Shown here piece by piece: positions 8,873 to 18,696 of a stretch of 64,000 nt of DNA. The position numbers were made by a program, and so were the translations under genes. The notes under the pieces are model-generated. The model worked only from the letters and a program-made list of their open reading frames with translations, ran no database searches and was not told where the DNA came from. The DNA is from Colwellia sp. (GTDB taxonomy: Bacteria > Pseudomonadota > Gammaproteobacteria > Enterobacterales > Alteromonadaceae): NCBI RefSeq assembly GCF_013215345.1, contig NZ_JABSOV010000011.1:19021-83020 (forward strand), in the 5' to 3' direction. The number at the start of each line of letters is the position of its first letter. Positions within the stretch are counted from its first letter, which is position 1.

Positions 8873-10384
8873 ATGTCTGGTGCAATTGAAAAAGTTGTTA
8901 TTGTTGGTGGTGGAACTACCGGTTGGATGGCTGCGGCAAGCTTATTAAAATATGCGACAGATAAAAATATTACCGTCACTTTAGTTGAGTCGCCAACCAT
9001 TAGTACCGTGGGTGTTGGTGAAGCGACTATTCCTAATATTGTCGATTTCAATCGTAACTTAGGCATTGATGAAGTTGAGCTGATCAAAGCAACTCAAGCG
9101 ACCTTTAAGTTAGGTATTGAGTTTGAAGATTGGTATAAAAAGGGAGAGCGATTTTTTCATCCTTTTGCCGATTACGGCTTGAAAGTCGATAATGTTGAGT
9201 TTCATCATTACCTTAACAAGCTCAATCAGCAAGGTACCAAAGTTGATTTAGAAGATTACAGCTTTGCTTGTGCGCTAGCCAAACAGGGAAAATTCGCCCA
9301 ACCTAACCCAAACCCGAGCAATCCACTTGCTGAATACTCATACGCTTATCATTTAGATGCAGTATTGTACGCTAAATTTCTCTGTGATTTTTCAGTGAAA
9401 AAAGGCGTTGAACATATTTTAGCCAACGTAACTGAAGTGAACTTAAATAACGACTCAGGTTTTATTGAATCACTGACTTTAGATGATGGTCGTCAGATCA
9501 ACGGAGATTTATTTATCGATTGCTCTGGTTTTAAAGGGCTGTTAATTGAAGGTGCTATGGGCATTGAACTGGACGATTTAAGCCAGTGGTTACCGTGTGA
9601 TAGTGCCGTAGCAGTGCAAACTACACTTGTGGGAAATCCTAACCCGTATACCCGAGCCATCGCAAAAGATTCAGGCTGGCAATGGCAAATACCATTACAA
9701 CATCGTATGGGCAATGGTTACATTTATAGCAGTAAATTTACCGATGATAATGCCGCGCAAGAGAGTTTACTTGCCAGTATTGACGGTAAAACCATCAATG
9801 AGGTACGCAAGTTTTCTTTGCCGGTAGGGCGACGTAAAGTTACTTGGCATAAAAACTGTTTTGCGTTGGGCTTGGCGGCTGGGTTTCTTGAGCCATTAGA
9901 GTCATTGGGAATTTCATTAATTCAAACGGGCATTGCTAAGTTATTAACCTTCTTTCCTGATAAATCGTTTAATAGTGCCGATATTGCCGAAGTAAACCGT
10001 TTACAAAATTGCGAGTTAGACCGCATTGTTGATTTTCTAGTGCTGCATTACAAACTCAGCGCCCGTGATGATACTGAGTTTTGGCGTTATTGCCAGAACA
10101 TGGCAATTCCCGATAGTTTAGCGCATAAAGTTGAGGTGTTTAAAAGCCAAGGACATGTGGTGATGCATGATCATGAATCTTTTGAACGCGCCAGTTGGTT
10201 GTCGATGTACCACGGCTTTAATGTGGTGCCACAGCGCTACGATGTGCGTATTCAAAATGTTGATGTGAGTGTTATTGAAGCTAAGTTGGCGCAAATGCGA
10301 AACTCAATGGCGGGCGCTGCTCAGCAGGCGATGTCGCATCAAGACTTTATCAGTAAACATTGCCGATCGCGGTGTGAACTATAG
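8873..10384 (+). CDS. Tryptophan 7-halogenase-like flavin-dependent halogenase (paralogue 1)
   Basis: GGGTTGWMAAA FAD motif, VGVGEATIP, ATFKLGIEF (Lys of the halogenase active site), WQWQIP and FLEPLESLG motifs. ATG at 8873 preferred to the track start 8795. Confidence 0.88.
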   Translation: MSGAIEKVVIVGGGTTGWMAAASLLKYATDKNITVTLVESPTISTVGVGEATIPNIVDFNRNLGIDEVELIKATQATFKLGIEFEDWYKKGERFFHPFADYGLKVDNVEFHHYLNKLNQQGTKVDLEDYSFACALAKQGKFAQPNPNPSNPLAEYSYAYHLDAVLYAKFLCDFSVKKGVEHILANVTEVNLNNDSGFIESLTLDDGRQINGDLFIDCSGFKGLLIEGAMGIELDDLSQWLPCDSAVAVQTTLVGNPNPYTRAIAKDSGWQWQIPLQHRMGNGYIYSSKFTDDNAAQESLLASIDGKTINEVRKFSLPVGRRKVTWHKNCFALGLAAGFLEPLESLGISLIQTGIAKLLTFFPDKSFNSADIAEVNRLQNCELDRIVDFLVLHYKLSARDDTEFWRYCQNMAIPDSLAHKVEVFKSQGHVVMHDHESFERASWLSMYHGFNVVPQRYDVRIQNVDVSVIEAKLAQMRNSMAGAAQQAMSHQDFISKHCRSRCEL

Positions 10385-10417
10385 TTTTTTAGTGTACTTA
10401 TGCTATGGAATATAAAA

Positions 10418-10455
10418 GAAAACGCGCTGCTTAGTTGATAATTAGCGCGTTTTTA
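10418..10455. terminator. Bidirectional terminator between convergent halogenases
   Basis: AAAAGAAAACGCGCTGCTTAGTTGATAATTAGCGCGTTTTTA. Confidence 0.7.
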
Positions 10456-10464
10456 GTGTTAACT

Positions 10465-11982
10465 TTATTCAGGTGTGGGTGCTGGGCAGTATTTCTGTAA
10501 AAACTCATCATGGCTGGGCTGTTTTTTCACCACCTCAACAATGGCATTTTTACCAGCCGTTAAGCTCATCTTTAATTTTTTATAATCTAAAGCATCCACT
10601 GTTGGGTTATACCCAGCTGGCATTATACCCATGCCGTCAAATACCGCATACCAACTGGTGGGCTGAAATAACTCTTCAGCACCCGGTTTTAAGCCGCCAG
10701 CAACCTTGAAAAAATCAATGCGTTGTTGCAAACTTGTTGGAATAGCCATGTTTTGACAATAAAGCCAAAATTCGGTGTCATCGCGCTCAGTAGTGCAGTA
10801 ATGTAAAATCAAAAAGTCACGGATCTCTTCATAGTCAGCGCGCACGCGGCGATTTAATTCATTAACCAATGTTTGATTGCAGTTTTTGTCAGGAAACATA
10901 CGCACAAAAAAGGCCAGTGTTTTTGATACTAAATGAATCGCGGTCGACTCTAGGGGCTCAACAAAACCTTGCGCTAAACCTAACGCCAAACAGTTTTTAT
11001 TCCATGCTTGTTTGCGCATGCCCGTTACAAAAGGGATCACTTTTGGTTTGGTAAGCGGCTCACCTTCAATGTTGGCTAATAATGTCGCAATGGCTTCTTC
11101 GTCACTGCAATATTTATCACAAAAAACATAACCGTTGCCCGTTCTATGCTGGAGTGGTATGCGCCATGTCCAGCCAGCATCTTGCGCGCGTGACGTTGTA
11201 TAAGGAGTGATTTCGCCAGTATTTTTAGTTTGCACTGTTACCGCTCGGTTGCAGGGTAAATATTCAGACCAATCGTCATAACCTGTGTTCAAAATCCCCT
11301 CTATTAATAGCCCTTTAAAACCCGTGCAATCAATAAAGAAGTCGCCAGTTATTTGCTGACCATCTTTTAAGGTAATGTTATCAATAAAGCCGCTATCATT
11401 TTTGGCAACTGACTCTACATGACCTTCAATACGCTGTACGCCAATACTTTCTGAGAATTTACGCAGATATTGCCCCACTAATATCGCATCTAAATGCAAA
11501 GCATAATGGGCGCTTGCTAGTGGTGTACCCATCGCATTAAACGGTAAGAAAAAGCGGTTGTGATCAGACAGGACTGACTCAGGTGAGTGCGCCATTAACG
11601 GGGTTTTATCACCTTCTGCTTTTGACTTTAACCAACACTGATAAAAATCATGTCCATCAATTTCCTGCCCTAATACGCCGAAAGGATGAAAATAGGCATG
11701 ATCTTTTTTACGCCAATTTTCAAAGCGAATACCCCATTTAAAACTCGCTTGAGTGGCTTTAATAAATTCAGCTTCATCTATGCCTAAGCTACGAATGGTA
11801 TCAAGAAGCGGCGGTATAGTGGCTTCACCGACACCAATAATGCCGACTTCTTTAGACTCAACTAGCGTAATGTTAACATCGCTATCTTTAAATATATTAC
11901 CCAGTGTGGCGGCAGCTACCCAGCCAGCGGTTCCACCACCAACAATAACAAAATTTTTAATGGCATCTTGTGTGACTTGCAT
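10465..11982 (-). CDS. Tryptophan 7-halogenase-like flavin-dependent halogenase (paralogue 2)
   Basis: GGGTAGWVAAA, VGEATIP, ASFKWGIRF, WTWRIP, FVEPLESTA. Confidence 0.88.
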   Translation of the reverse strand: MQVTQDAIKNFVIVGGGTAGWVAAATLGNIFKDSDVNITLVESKEVGIIGVGEATIPPLLDTIRSLGIDEAEFIKATQASFKWGIRFENWRKKDHAYFHPFGVLGQEIDGHDFYQCWLKSKAEGDKTPLMAHSPESVLSDHNRFFLPFNAMGTPLASAHYALHLDAILVGQYLRKFSESIGVQRIEGHVESVAKNDSGFIDNITLKDGQQITGDFFIDCTGFKGLLIEGILNTGYDDWSEYLPCNRAVTVQTKNTGEITPYTTSRAQDAGWTWRIPLQHRTGNGYVFCDKYCSDEEAIATLLANIEGEPLTKPKVIPFVTGMRKQAWNKNCLALGLAQGFVEPLESTAIHLVSKTLAFFVRMFPDKNCNQTLVNELNRRVRADYEEIRDFLILHYCTTERDDTEFWLYCQNMAIPTSLQQRIDFFKVAGGLKPGAEELFQPTSWYAVFDGMGIMPAGYNPTVDALDYKKLKMSLTAGKNAIVEVVKKQPSHDEFLQKYCPAPTPE

Positions 11983-12015
11983 ACGTTTTTCCAGTGATAG
12001 TAGGTTGGGTTTAAA

Positions 12016-13551
12016 TTAAAAATTGCTTTTATATTGGCAATGTAGCGTTAAAAACTCATGGTGACTTGGCGATTTATCGACTTGCGATTGCACCATCGTA
12101 CGCATTTTTTCTAGGTGTTCAGTTAAGTAATCAGCGTCCATCTTGTCTGCACGTTGATCATAACGGTCAGGCATAAAGTTAAAACCATTAAATATAGCTA
12201 ACCAACTATCACTACCAAATATTTCCCATGGGTAGCGCACGATAGTACCGTCTTGTTTGAATTTGTGCATTTTATCTTGCAAGGTTTTCGGGATATCCAT
12301 ATCACGATAATACTGCCACATAGGACTATCAGTGCGCTGGTTTATTTTATAATGCAAAATAATAAAGTCGCGTACTCGTTCATATTCTTGCGCATTAACC
12401 TCGTTAAAGCGTTCGACATCTTGCACATTATATTCAGGCAAGCTTTTATTAAAGGTTAATAATATTTTATCAATCGCGGTTTCAACTAAGGCAATGCTGG
12501 TGCTTTCTAATGGCTCTAAAAACCCTGAGGCTAAACCAACAGCAATACAGTTTTTATTCCATGCCTTTTTACGTCGACCTGGGGTAAAAGAAAAACTGCG
12601 TGGTTCATGCAGTAATTCACCATCAATATTGCTTAATAAGCTTGCTTTGGCGTCTTCATCGCTACTGTATTTACTGCTGTAAACATAACCATTGCCCATG
12701 CGATATTGTAATGGTATTTGCCATTGCCAACCGGCTTTTTGCGCTTGCGCTATGGTACAAGCTATTGGCGCTTGTGTGCTTCTACTTTGCACGGCAATGG
12801 CTCTGTCGCATAATAACCAGTGGCTCCAGTCGTCGTAACCTGTCTTTAATGCGCCTTCAATTAACAGCGCTTTAAAGCCCGAACAATCAATAAATAAATC
12901 CGCTGTTATATTGCGACCATCTTGAAAGGTTATGCTGTCGATGTCGCCCGTACCTTTGTTGATTTGAGCTTGCTCGATAAAGTTATCAACTATTTCTACC
13001 CCTTGTTTAACCGAGTAGTCTCGCATTAAATTGGCAAATAGTACGGCATCAAAATGTAAGGCCCAATCGAATACATCCAATTGACTTGTAGGCGTTTCTG
13101 CGGGAAAGAAGAATTTATTCTGCTGCGCTAAATTTACACCCAGCGAGTAATCACTTAAATCACTGGGGTGTTTTTTTTGTGCTTTAAGCCAGTAATGATG
13201 AAAAGGCACTTCTTTAGTTCCTTGACCAAATAAACCAAAGGGGTGAACAAAACTATTACCGTCACCTTGCCAGTCTTTAAATTCAATACCTAATTTACAA
13301 GTGGCATTGGTGGCTTTAATCACCTCTATATCGCTGAAACCGAGTTTTTTATAAAAACGGCGCAAGGTCGGAATAGTCGCTTCGCCGACTCCAATGGTAC
13401 CGAGTTGAGAGGATTCAACGACCGTGATTTTTGGCGTATGCTGGGGGAACTGTGTTTTAAAGTGATGACTCAGTGCTGCGGCTGTCATCCAGCCTGAAGT
13501 ACCGCCGCCAACAATGACCACAGATTTAACTAATTTAGAGCCAATATTCAT
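12016..13551 (-). CDS. Tryptophan 7-halogenase-like flavin-dependent halogenase (paralogue 3)
   Basis: GGGTSGWMTAA, VGEATIP, ATCKLGIEF, WQWQIP, FLEPLESTS. MNIGSKLVKSVVIVGGG start preferred (track extends to 13572). Confidence 0.88.
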   Translation of the reverse strand: MNIGSKLVKSVVIVGGGTSGWMTAAALSHHFKTQFPQHTPKITVVESSQLGTIGVGEATIPTLRRFYKKLGFSDIEVIKATNATCKLGIEFKDWQGDGNSFVHPFGLFGQGTKEVPFHHYWLKAQKKHPSDLSDYSLGVNLAQQNKFFFPAETPTSQLDVFDWALHFDAVLFANLMRDYSVKQGVEIVDNFIEQAQINKGTGDIDSITFQDGRNITADLFIDCSGFKALLIEGALKTGYDDWSHWLLCDRAIAVQSRSTQAPIACTIAQAQKAGWQWQIPLQYRMGNGYVYSSKYSSDEDAKASLLSNIDGELLHEPRSFSFTPGRRKKAWNKNCIAVGLASGFLEPLESTSIALVETAIDKILLTFNKSLPEYNVQDVERFNEVNAQEYERVRDFIILHYKINQRTDSPMWQYYRDMDIPKTLQDKMHKFKQDGTIVRYPWEIFGSDSWLAIFNGFNFMPDRYDQRADKMDADYLTEHLEKMRTMVQSQVDKSPSHHEFLTLHCQYKSNF

Positions 13552-13681
13552 CAGATAACCTTGCTTTTTCACACCGATATCATGGTGTGTTTTGGGTGTT
13601 AAATTAAGTAATAAATCTATCAGGTAAGGTATGTAATTCTTGATTTAAAACAATATTAATTATTTAATAGTGATTAAAAAC

Positions 13682-13713
13682 AAAAAACGTCATAATTTCT
13701 TGTGACGTTTTTT
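13682..13713. terminator. Rho-independent terminator-like hairpin between the receptor gene and halogenase 3
   Basis: AAAAAACGTCATAATTTCTTGTGACGTTTTTT. Confidence 0.7.
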
Positions 13714-13781
13714 AATCAGTTTATATAAGCTAAGTAGCCTTAATAAAAGAACTACTTAGTAGAGCTTGTTTAACTTTTCAA

Positions 13782-16700
13782 TTAGAAAGTTACACGAGCA
13801 CCAACAGTCCAGCGCGCTTCATATTCGTTGCGGTACGCTTTTTGGTCTGAGAATTCAAGATAAGTCTGTTGAACTTCTTCCAAAATATTTGAACCAAATA
13901 CATAAATATCAGCATAGTCAGTTACTGAGTAAGTAGCACTGAAATCAAGTTGTGAATAAGTATCTTGATAAAGTGATTGACCGCCAACAGCACCTTGTGA
14001 GCCTTGCGTGATTAAACGCGGGCTACGAGAGTTCCATGCGAAACGTGTTGAGAACGACTCTTGCTCATACCATAAAACAAAGTTGTAAGTATCTTTTGAC
14101 ATGCCAACAAATGGTAAGTCACCGCCATTAACATCTTTGTTTTCTTGAGAACTATCAGTAAAAGTATAGTTAGCATCAATACCCATATTGTTAAGGAATG
14201 CAACATCCATAAAGTCACTAAAGGCAGCTTTAGCGCCTAATTCAAGACCGTTTACACTACCACCAGCGCCTTGTACTTGAGTAGTGAAAGGCCAAGGACC
14301 ACGTTTGATGCCATCTTCATCAGGCTCATCTACTAATATTTCACCGCCTTCGGTAAAGCTTTCGATATCAATGTTGAACGCTGAAACGAACATCATAGAA
14401 GCGTCGCCGTTATACCACTCAGCAGTTAGTGATAAGTTTTCTGAGCGCCATGGGTTCAAGCTTGGGTTACCCGTTAAGTTACCGTTAACTACGCGTAAAC
14501 AGTTACAGTCAGCATTAATTACTTTACCCACTGTTTTACCACCACCCCAACTTGCAAGATCTAACGACTGCATGTTTTTAGAGTAAGCACCACGGAAGAT
14601 AATATCATCAGTTGCAGCAACCGCTACGTTTAATGAAGGTAGGTAATCAGTGTAACTGCGATCAGTTACCGCATCACCAATATCAGGACCTAAACCAGAA
14701 TGTGGTAAGTTAGTACCTGTAAGGTTTTGCTTAACATAAAGGTCGGTTTCGATAACTTTTAAACCAAAGTTACCACTAACAATGCCTTGTTCGAAGTTAG
14801 CTTGTAAGAAATAAGTAAATTCGTTTAAACCTACATCGTAAGTTGCGCCACCATTTTCAGTACGTTGCACGTTACCAAAAGTATCTAGGTGGAATTGACG
14901 AGGATCACTAAAGTTACTTGGATCAATTGCCCACATGGTAGGAATACCTTGCACGCTACCAAAGTTAGAAATTTCGCTAACCGTAGTATGTTTATCTAAT
15001 GCCGTTGGCGCTAATAAAGTATAAGGAACCCAAGTACCTGCAGCAATCGTTTCGCCATCGTGTTCAGCATCTACTTCTAAGTATTCACCTGCAGCAGGGT
15101 TACCTTCACACGTTGATGTTGTATGGTATTGATCGACCGCTTTCCATTGCGCGATATCACAGCCATCACCAAAGGTAGAGGTATAAGTAAATTGGTCGTG
15201 ATCTACTTCACGTTCCATGTAACGAACACCAAAATCTACGCTAGTAATAAATGGCATATCATCAAATTCATAATTCCACTTAGTACTAAAAGTATTGATT
15301 TCAGCTCTATCGTCAGTATTACCTTCAGATGAGAATGCACCAACATGGTATGAATCTAAGTTACCCATGTAAGCGGCAACACTTTGCATACCTTGACCGC
15401 CGCCAACCATTTGATCGAAACCACTAAATACAGGGCTTTCACCTTGAGCATTGTAGCGAATTAAGAAATCAGCGTCAGCGATACCGCCGGGTGCGAATGT
15501 TCCGTAACAACCACCACTTTCACCAACAATTGTATCATCAGCACCACAGTTTTCTGTTTGGGTAAATTGACCAGGGCCTGTTACTAAACTTGTGTGATCG
15601 ATATTAAGCATATCGCCTTCACCGTAACCATGACGCATGCTTGACTCAGCACTTGCTCGTGTCATACGTACTTGACCTGTTAAGTTGCCGCCATTGTTGT
15701 AGTTTAATTCTAAGTTAAAGTTTTTCGAGGTTTCTTCGTTGTTGTTGACCTGAGTAAAGGTCTGCATACGCCAAGGTTTTAAGTTAAAGTCATTAACTGC
15801 GCCCCAAGCATTGCCTTCTTCATCGGTGAAAGTATCACCCGTCCAGCTATCGGCATTTGCTGGTAACGCATAGTCGTTAAATGAATGCCAACGGTTGTTT
15901 TGTGAGAAACCTTGACGGTTATTGAATCTGTCTTGGTTAGTGTAAAACGCATCAAATGTTAATTCGAAACCTTCACCTAATTCGGCTTGGAAAGAGAACT
16001 GGTAACCTTGACGTTCACGAGTTTCTTCTTTATTAAATGCAGCAAAACCTTGTGGTACTACGTGACGAACAGGGCCACTTTCTGGACCAGCTCCCCAAGT
16101 ATGACTGTTGTTTGCTGCGCCAATACCGCCATTTTCAGAGGTATCGAAGTAACCGTTATAATCGGTTGCTAACGTTACTTCTTGGGTAACGGCAGAAAAC
16201 AACACACCAAAACGGTCGCTGTTATAGCTTACTAAACCGTTTAAGTTTGGATCTACTTCTTGGCTAATAGAACCTTGAGTTACATCAGCACCAACGTTGA
16301 ATACCCAACCGCTGTCCATATCAAATGGGCGACGAGTATGTAAGTCAATTGAACCTGAAATGCCACCGGCAGTGCGGCTAGCTTCAGATGATTTATAAAC
16401 ATCAGCACCTGAAAATAATTGTGATGGTAAATCACCAAAGTTAGCACCTGATGAATCAATAGTGGTAGCACTTAAAAAGACTTCACCATTTAAAGTTGAG
16501 CCAACTTGAGGTAAACCACGTATAGCAATAGTACCACCTTCACCAGCGGTACGCTCTACTTGCACACCCGTAATACGTTGTAATGAATCAGCAATAGTAA
16601 CATCTGGTAACTTACCAATGTCTTCTGCAGCGATACCATCAACCTGTGAAGTTGCGAAACGTTTGCCGTTGATGCTGGCTTTAGTACTGCCACGGATACC

Positions 16701-16841
16701 AGATACTTGAATTACTTCAATATCGTCTTTATTTACTTCAGCAGCTTCTTCAGCGGCCATAGCATATGAGCTAACACCCGTTGAAAAAACTAGCGCAATA
16801 CTTGTTGATAACAAGCTCTTTTTAAAATTTTTATTTGGCAC
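13782..16841 (-). CDS. TonB-dependent receptor (carbohydrate-uptake type)
   Basis: 1019 aa; TonB-box-like DDIEVIQVSGIRGS, plug ADSLQRITGVQVERTAGEGGTIAIRGLPQV, beta-barrel ending ...RWTVGARVTF. Confidence 0.93.
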   Translation of the reverse strand: MPNKNFKKSLLSTSIALVFSTGVSSYAMAAEEAAEVNKDDIEVIQVSGIRGSTKASINGKRFATSQVDGIAAEDIGKLPDVTIADSLQRITGVQVERTAGEGGTIAIRGLPQVGSTLNGEVFLSATTIDSSGANFGDLPSQLFSGADVYKSSEASRTAGGISGSIDLHTRRPFDMDSGWVFNVGADVTQGSISQEVDPNLNGLVSYNSDRFGVLFSAVTQEVTLATDYNGYFDTSENGGIGAANNSHTWGAGPESGPVRHVVPQGFAAFNKEETRERQGYQFSFQAELGEGFELTFDAFYTNQDRFNNRQGFSQNNRWHSFNDYALPANADSWTGDTFTDEEGNAWGAVNDFNLKPWRMQTFTQVNNNEETSKNFNLELNYNNGGNLTGQVRMTRASAESSMRHGYGEGDMLNIDHTSLVTGPGQFTQTENCGADDTIVGESGGCYGTFAPGGIADADFLIRYNAQGESPVFSGFDQMVGGGQGMQSVAAYMGNLDSYHVGAFSSEGNTDDRAEINTFSTKWNYEFDDMPFITSVDFGVRYMEREVDHDQFTYTSTFGDGCDIAQWKAVDQYHTTSTCEGNPAAGEYLEVDAEHDGETIAAGTWVPYTLLAPTALDKHTTVSEISNFGSVQGIPTMWAIDPSNFSDPRQFHLDTFGNVQRTENGGATYDVGLNEFTYFLQANFEQGIVSGNFGLKVIETDLYVKQNLTGTNLPHSGLGPDIGDAVTDRSYTDYLPSLNVAVAATDDIIFRGAYSKNMQSLDLASWGGGKTVGKVINADCNCLRVVNGNLTGNPSLNPWRSENLSLTAEWYNGDASMMFVSAFNIDIESFTEGGEILVDEPDEDGIKRGPWPFTTQVQGAGGSVNGLELGAKAAFSDFMDVAFLNNMGIDANYTFTDSSQENKDVNGGDLPFVGMSKDTYNFVLWYEQESFSTRFAWNSRSPRLITQGSQGAVGGQSLYQDTYSQLDFSATYSVTDYADIYVFGSNILEEVQQTYLEFSDQKAYRNEYEARWTVGARVTF

Positions 16842-16952
16842 GATAGACCCTTAACATGTTGTTTTTATTTATATATTTTAGTTATAGATTATTAGTTATA
16901 CTGCATATTATTTAAGCACTACCATTTTGACCTTTCCTTTAGTGCAATAGTG

Positions 16953-16983
16953 ACACTTTTCTATTATATCTAGATACTTTCCT
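16953..16983 (+). promoter_or_regulatory. Composite AraC-type operator candidate, site 2 (upstream of the TonB receptor)
   Basis: ACACTTTTC-TATTATATCTA-GATACTTTCCT; reverse complement faces the receptor gene. Confidence 0.7.
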
Positions 16984-16999
16984 ATCGTTTATCGAGTGC

Positions 17000-17020
17000 A
17001 AATGTCGAACGCTGTCATTT
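17000..17020. promoter_or_regulatory. Imperfect palindrome, candidate NagR/LacI-like site
   Basis: AAATGTCGAACGCTGTCATTT; its complement AAATGACAGCGTTCGACATTT shares GACAGCG with the perfect palindrome at 3455-3480. Confidence 0.4.
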
Positions 17021-17300
17021 TTGTTAGACGAAAAAATAATAGCGGAATCCAGTTGTTACTTGTATATACAGATATAAATAGAGGGTGGTGATTAAGCGCC
17101 TAAGTGGAATAAAAAATAACGACTAACAAGAGGGCAACATGTGTAAGGTAAAACTTGTGGTCAATATTCAGTTTACTCGTAAAAAGGTTAAAAAATAACT
17201 CAACGGGATCAAAATATATGCCCATTATTTTTGTAATACGCTTACGAAAATTTCCCTCATGAGCTAAGAGTTTGCTTATTCTGTTGATAATAATAAGCGA

Positions 17301-17492
17301 GTGAAAATTATTGTTGCTGTAAGCATTGGGTGGTTAGGCGCGTATATTATTGGTGGTTATACTGCTGTGTTATGGAGCGATTCAATTCAAGGCATTATCT
17401 TGTTTGTTAGTTTTATTACACTCTTATTGATTTTATTGTCGGGCAGCGGCCTTTATTTATGGTTGAAATATACAATGAACACCCATAAATAG
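17301..17492 (+). CDS. Small membrane protein / possible SSS-family symporter remnant
   Basis: 63 aa; IIGGYTAVLWSDSIQGIILFVSFIT resembles the GGxxAVxWTDxIQ segment of sodium:solute symporters. Confidence 0.4.
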   Translation: MKIIVAVSIGWLGAYIIGGYTAVLWSDSIQGIILFVSFITLLLILLSGSGLYLWLKYTMNTHK

Positions 17493-17509
17493 TACCTAAA
17501 CAGAGCTGT

Positions 17510-18379
17510 TTATAAAGGCGATGGATTTTTAATGCTTTCTCTAAACTCGGTCGGGGTAATGCCTTTCACCATCAAAAAATGTCGATTAAAATTAGATGCA
17601 TTATTAAAACCGCACTGGTCGCATATTGCTGAAATTAAAGTATTAGTATTAATCAATAGTTTACAGGCTTTTCCTATGCGTAATTGGGTAATAAACTGAT
17701 TTAAGGTTTTTTCGGTACGTTGTTTGAAAAATCGATGAAAGTGATTGGTGCTCATATGAGCAATTAAAGCCAAATCATCAGCTCTAATCACATCAGTATA
17801 ATGTTGGTAGATATAAGTAATGACGTTATCGAGTTTATCGACTGAAATGTCTGTTTTATTACTAAAGGTAAAAAAACTGCTTGATAAAACTTGGTAATTT
17901 CTATCATTAGCCATCAACGTTAATAGTTGAAGTAAAAGGATATACCTTTCAATAGGCTCGGCACTTACCATCGCTTTGAATAATATTAAGGATTGTTTGG
18001 TTGTAGTAGGGCTATATTCAATTCCCCGTAACGACAGCGTTAACATTTTAGCTAATACGGCCAATTCAGGGTTTAACCTAACTAAGTTATCTAACCAGAT
18101 TGCAGGGATTTGTGCGACATAGATGATTAAATTCTTTTCATTATTTATTGGCTTCGCTTGCCAACTGTGCGGCAAGTTTGGACCAAGTAAGACAAGATCT
18201 GCTTGATTATAATAACTAACGTGATCGCCTATATGTTTTGAACCTTCGCTATTTAACGTTAAGCAAATCTCATATTCAGTATGGTAATGCCAATTAAACT
18301 CCTTTAACGGCAGCTCAAAAACATCAAAGCGCCAAGAGCAATTATCTGAAGGGATCATTTTGCCACATTTAGGCTTCAT
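17510..18379 (-). CDS. AraC family transcriptional regulator
   Basis: Cupin-like N-terminus (FNWHYHTEYEICLTL...GPNLPHSW) and C-terminal HTH_18 (LALIAHMSTNHFHRFFKQRTEKTLNQFITQLRIGKACKLL...CGFNNASNFNRHF). Confidence 0.93.
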   Translation of the reverse strand: MKPKCGKMIPSDNCSWRFDVFELPLKEFNWHYHTEYEICLTLNSEGSKHIGDHVSYYNQADLVLLGPNLPHSWQAKPINNEKNLIIYVAQIPAIWLDNLVRLNPELAVLAKMLTLSLRGIEYSPTTTKQSLILFKAMVSAEPIERYILLLQLLTLMANDRNYQVLSSSFFTFSNKTDISVDKLDNVITYIYQHYTDVIRADDLALIAHMSTNHFHRFFKQRTEKTLNQFITQLRIGKACKLLINTNTLISAICDQCGFNNASNFNRHFLMVKGITPTEFRESIKNPSPL

Positions 18380-18696
18380 ATCGTTTCATCCTTTAAACAG
18401 TCTATCTTTTTATTTTGTCGAAAGAGTACCAATAAAGGTAAATATTTTCAGAATTAAATAGTTATAAGTTAAGAGTTAATCGTATTGAATAAAGTTATGT
18501 ATTTAGTCTTATGGATTGTTGCTAAATACAGATTTTGTATTTTCATAGGTAAGACAATTTTTTTGTGATAGAAAAACATTCACATTTGATTGATTTGTAT
18601 AACTTGTCGATATATTCCGTTCTAAGATAGTTGCGTTCTCTAATGTTGATTTTAGAACACTATGATTACCAATGTTTTTTAACGTAATTTTGAGGA

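Noticed and set aside
12253-12875. Several plus-strand ORFs inside halogenase 3
   Set aside because: Antisense to a long conserved CDS with no recognisable protein features.
18560-18610. Possible fifth AraC composite operator before the deacetylase gene (GATAGAAAAACATTCACATTTG)
   Set aside because: Matches only part of one box and lacks the second box at the correct spacing.
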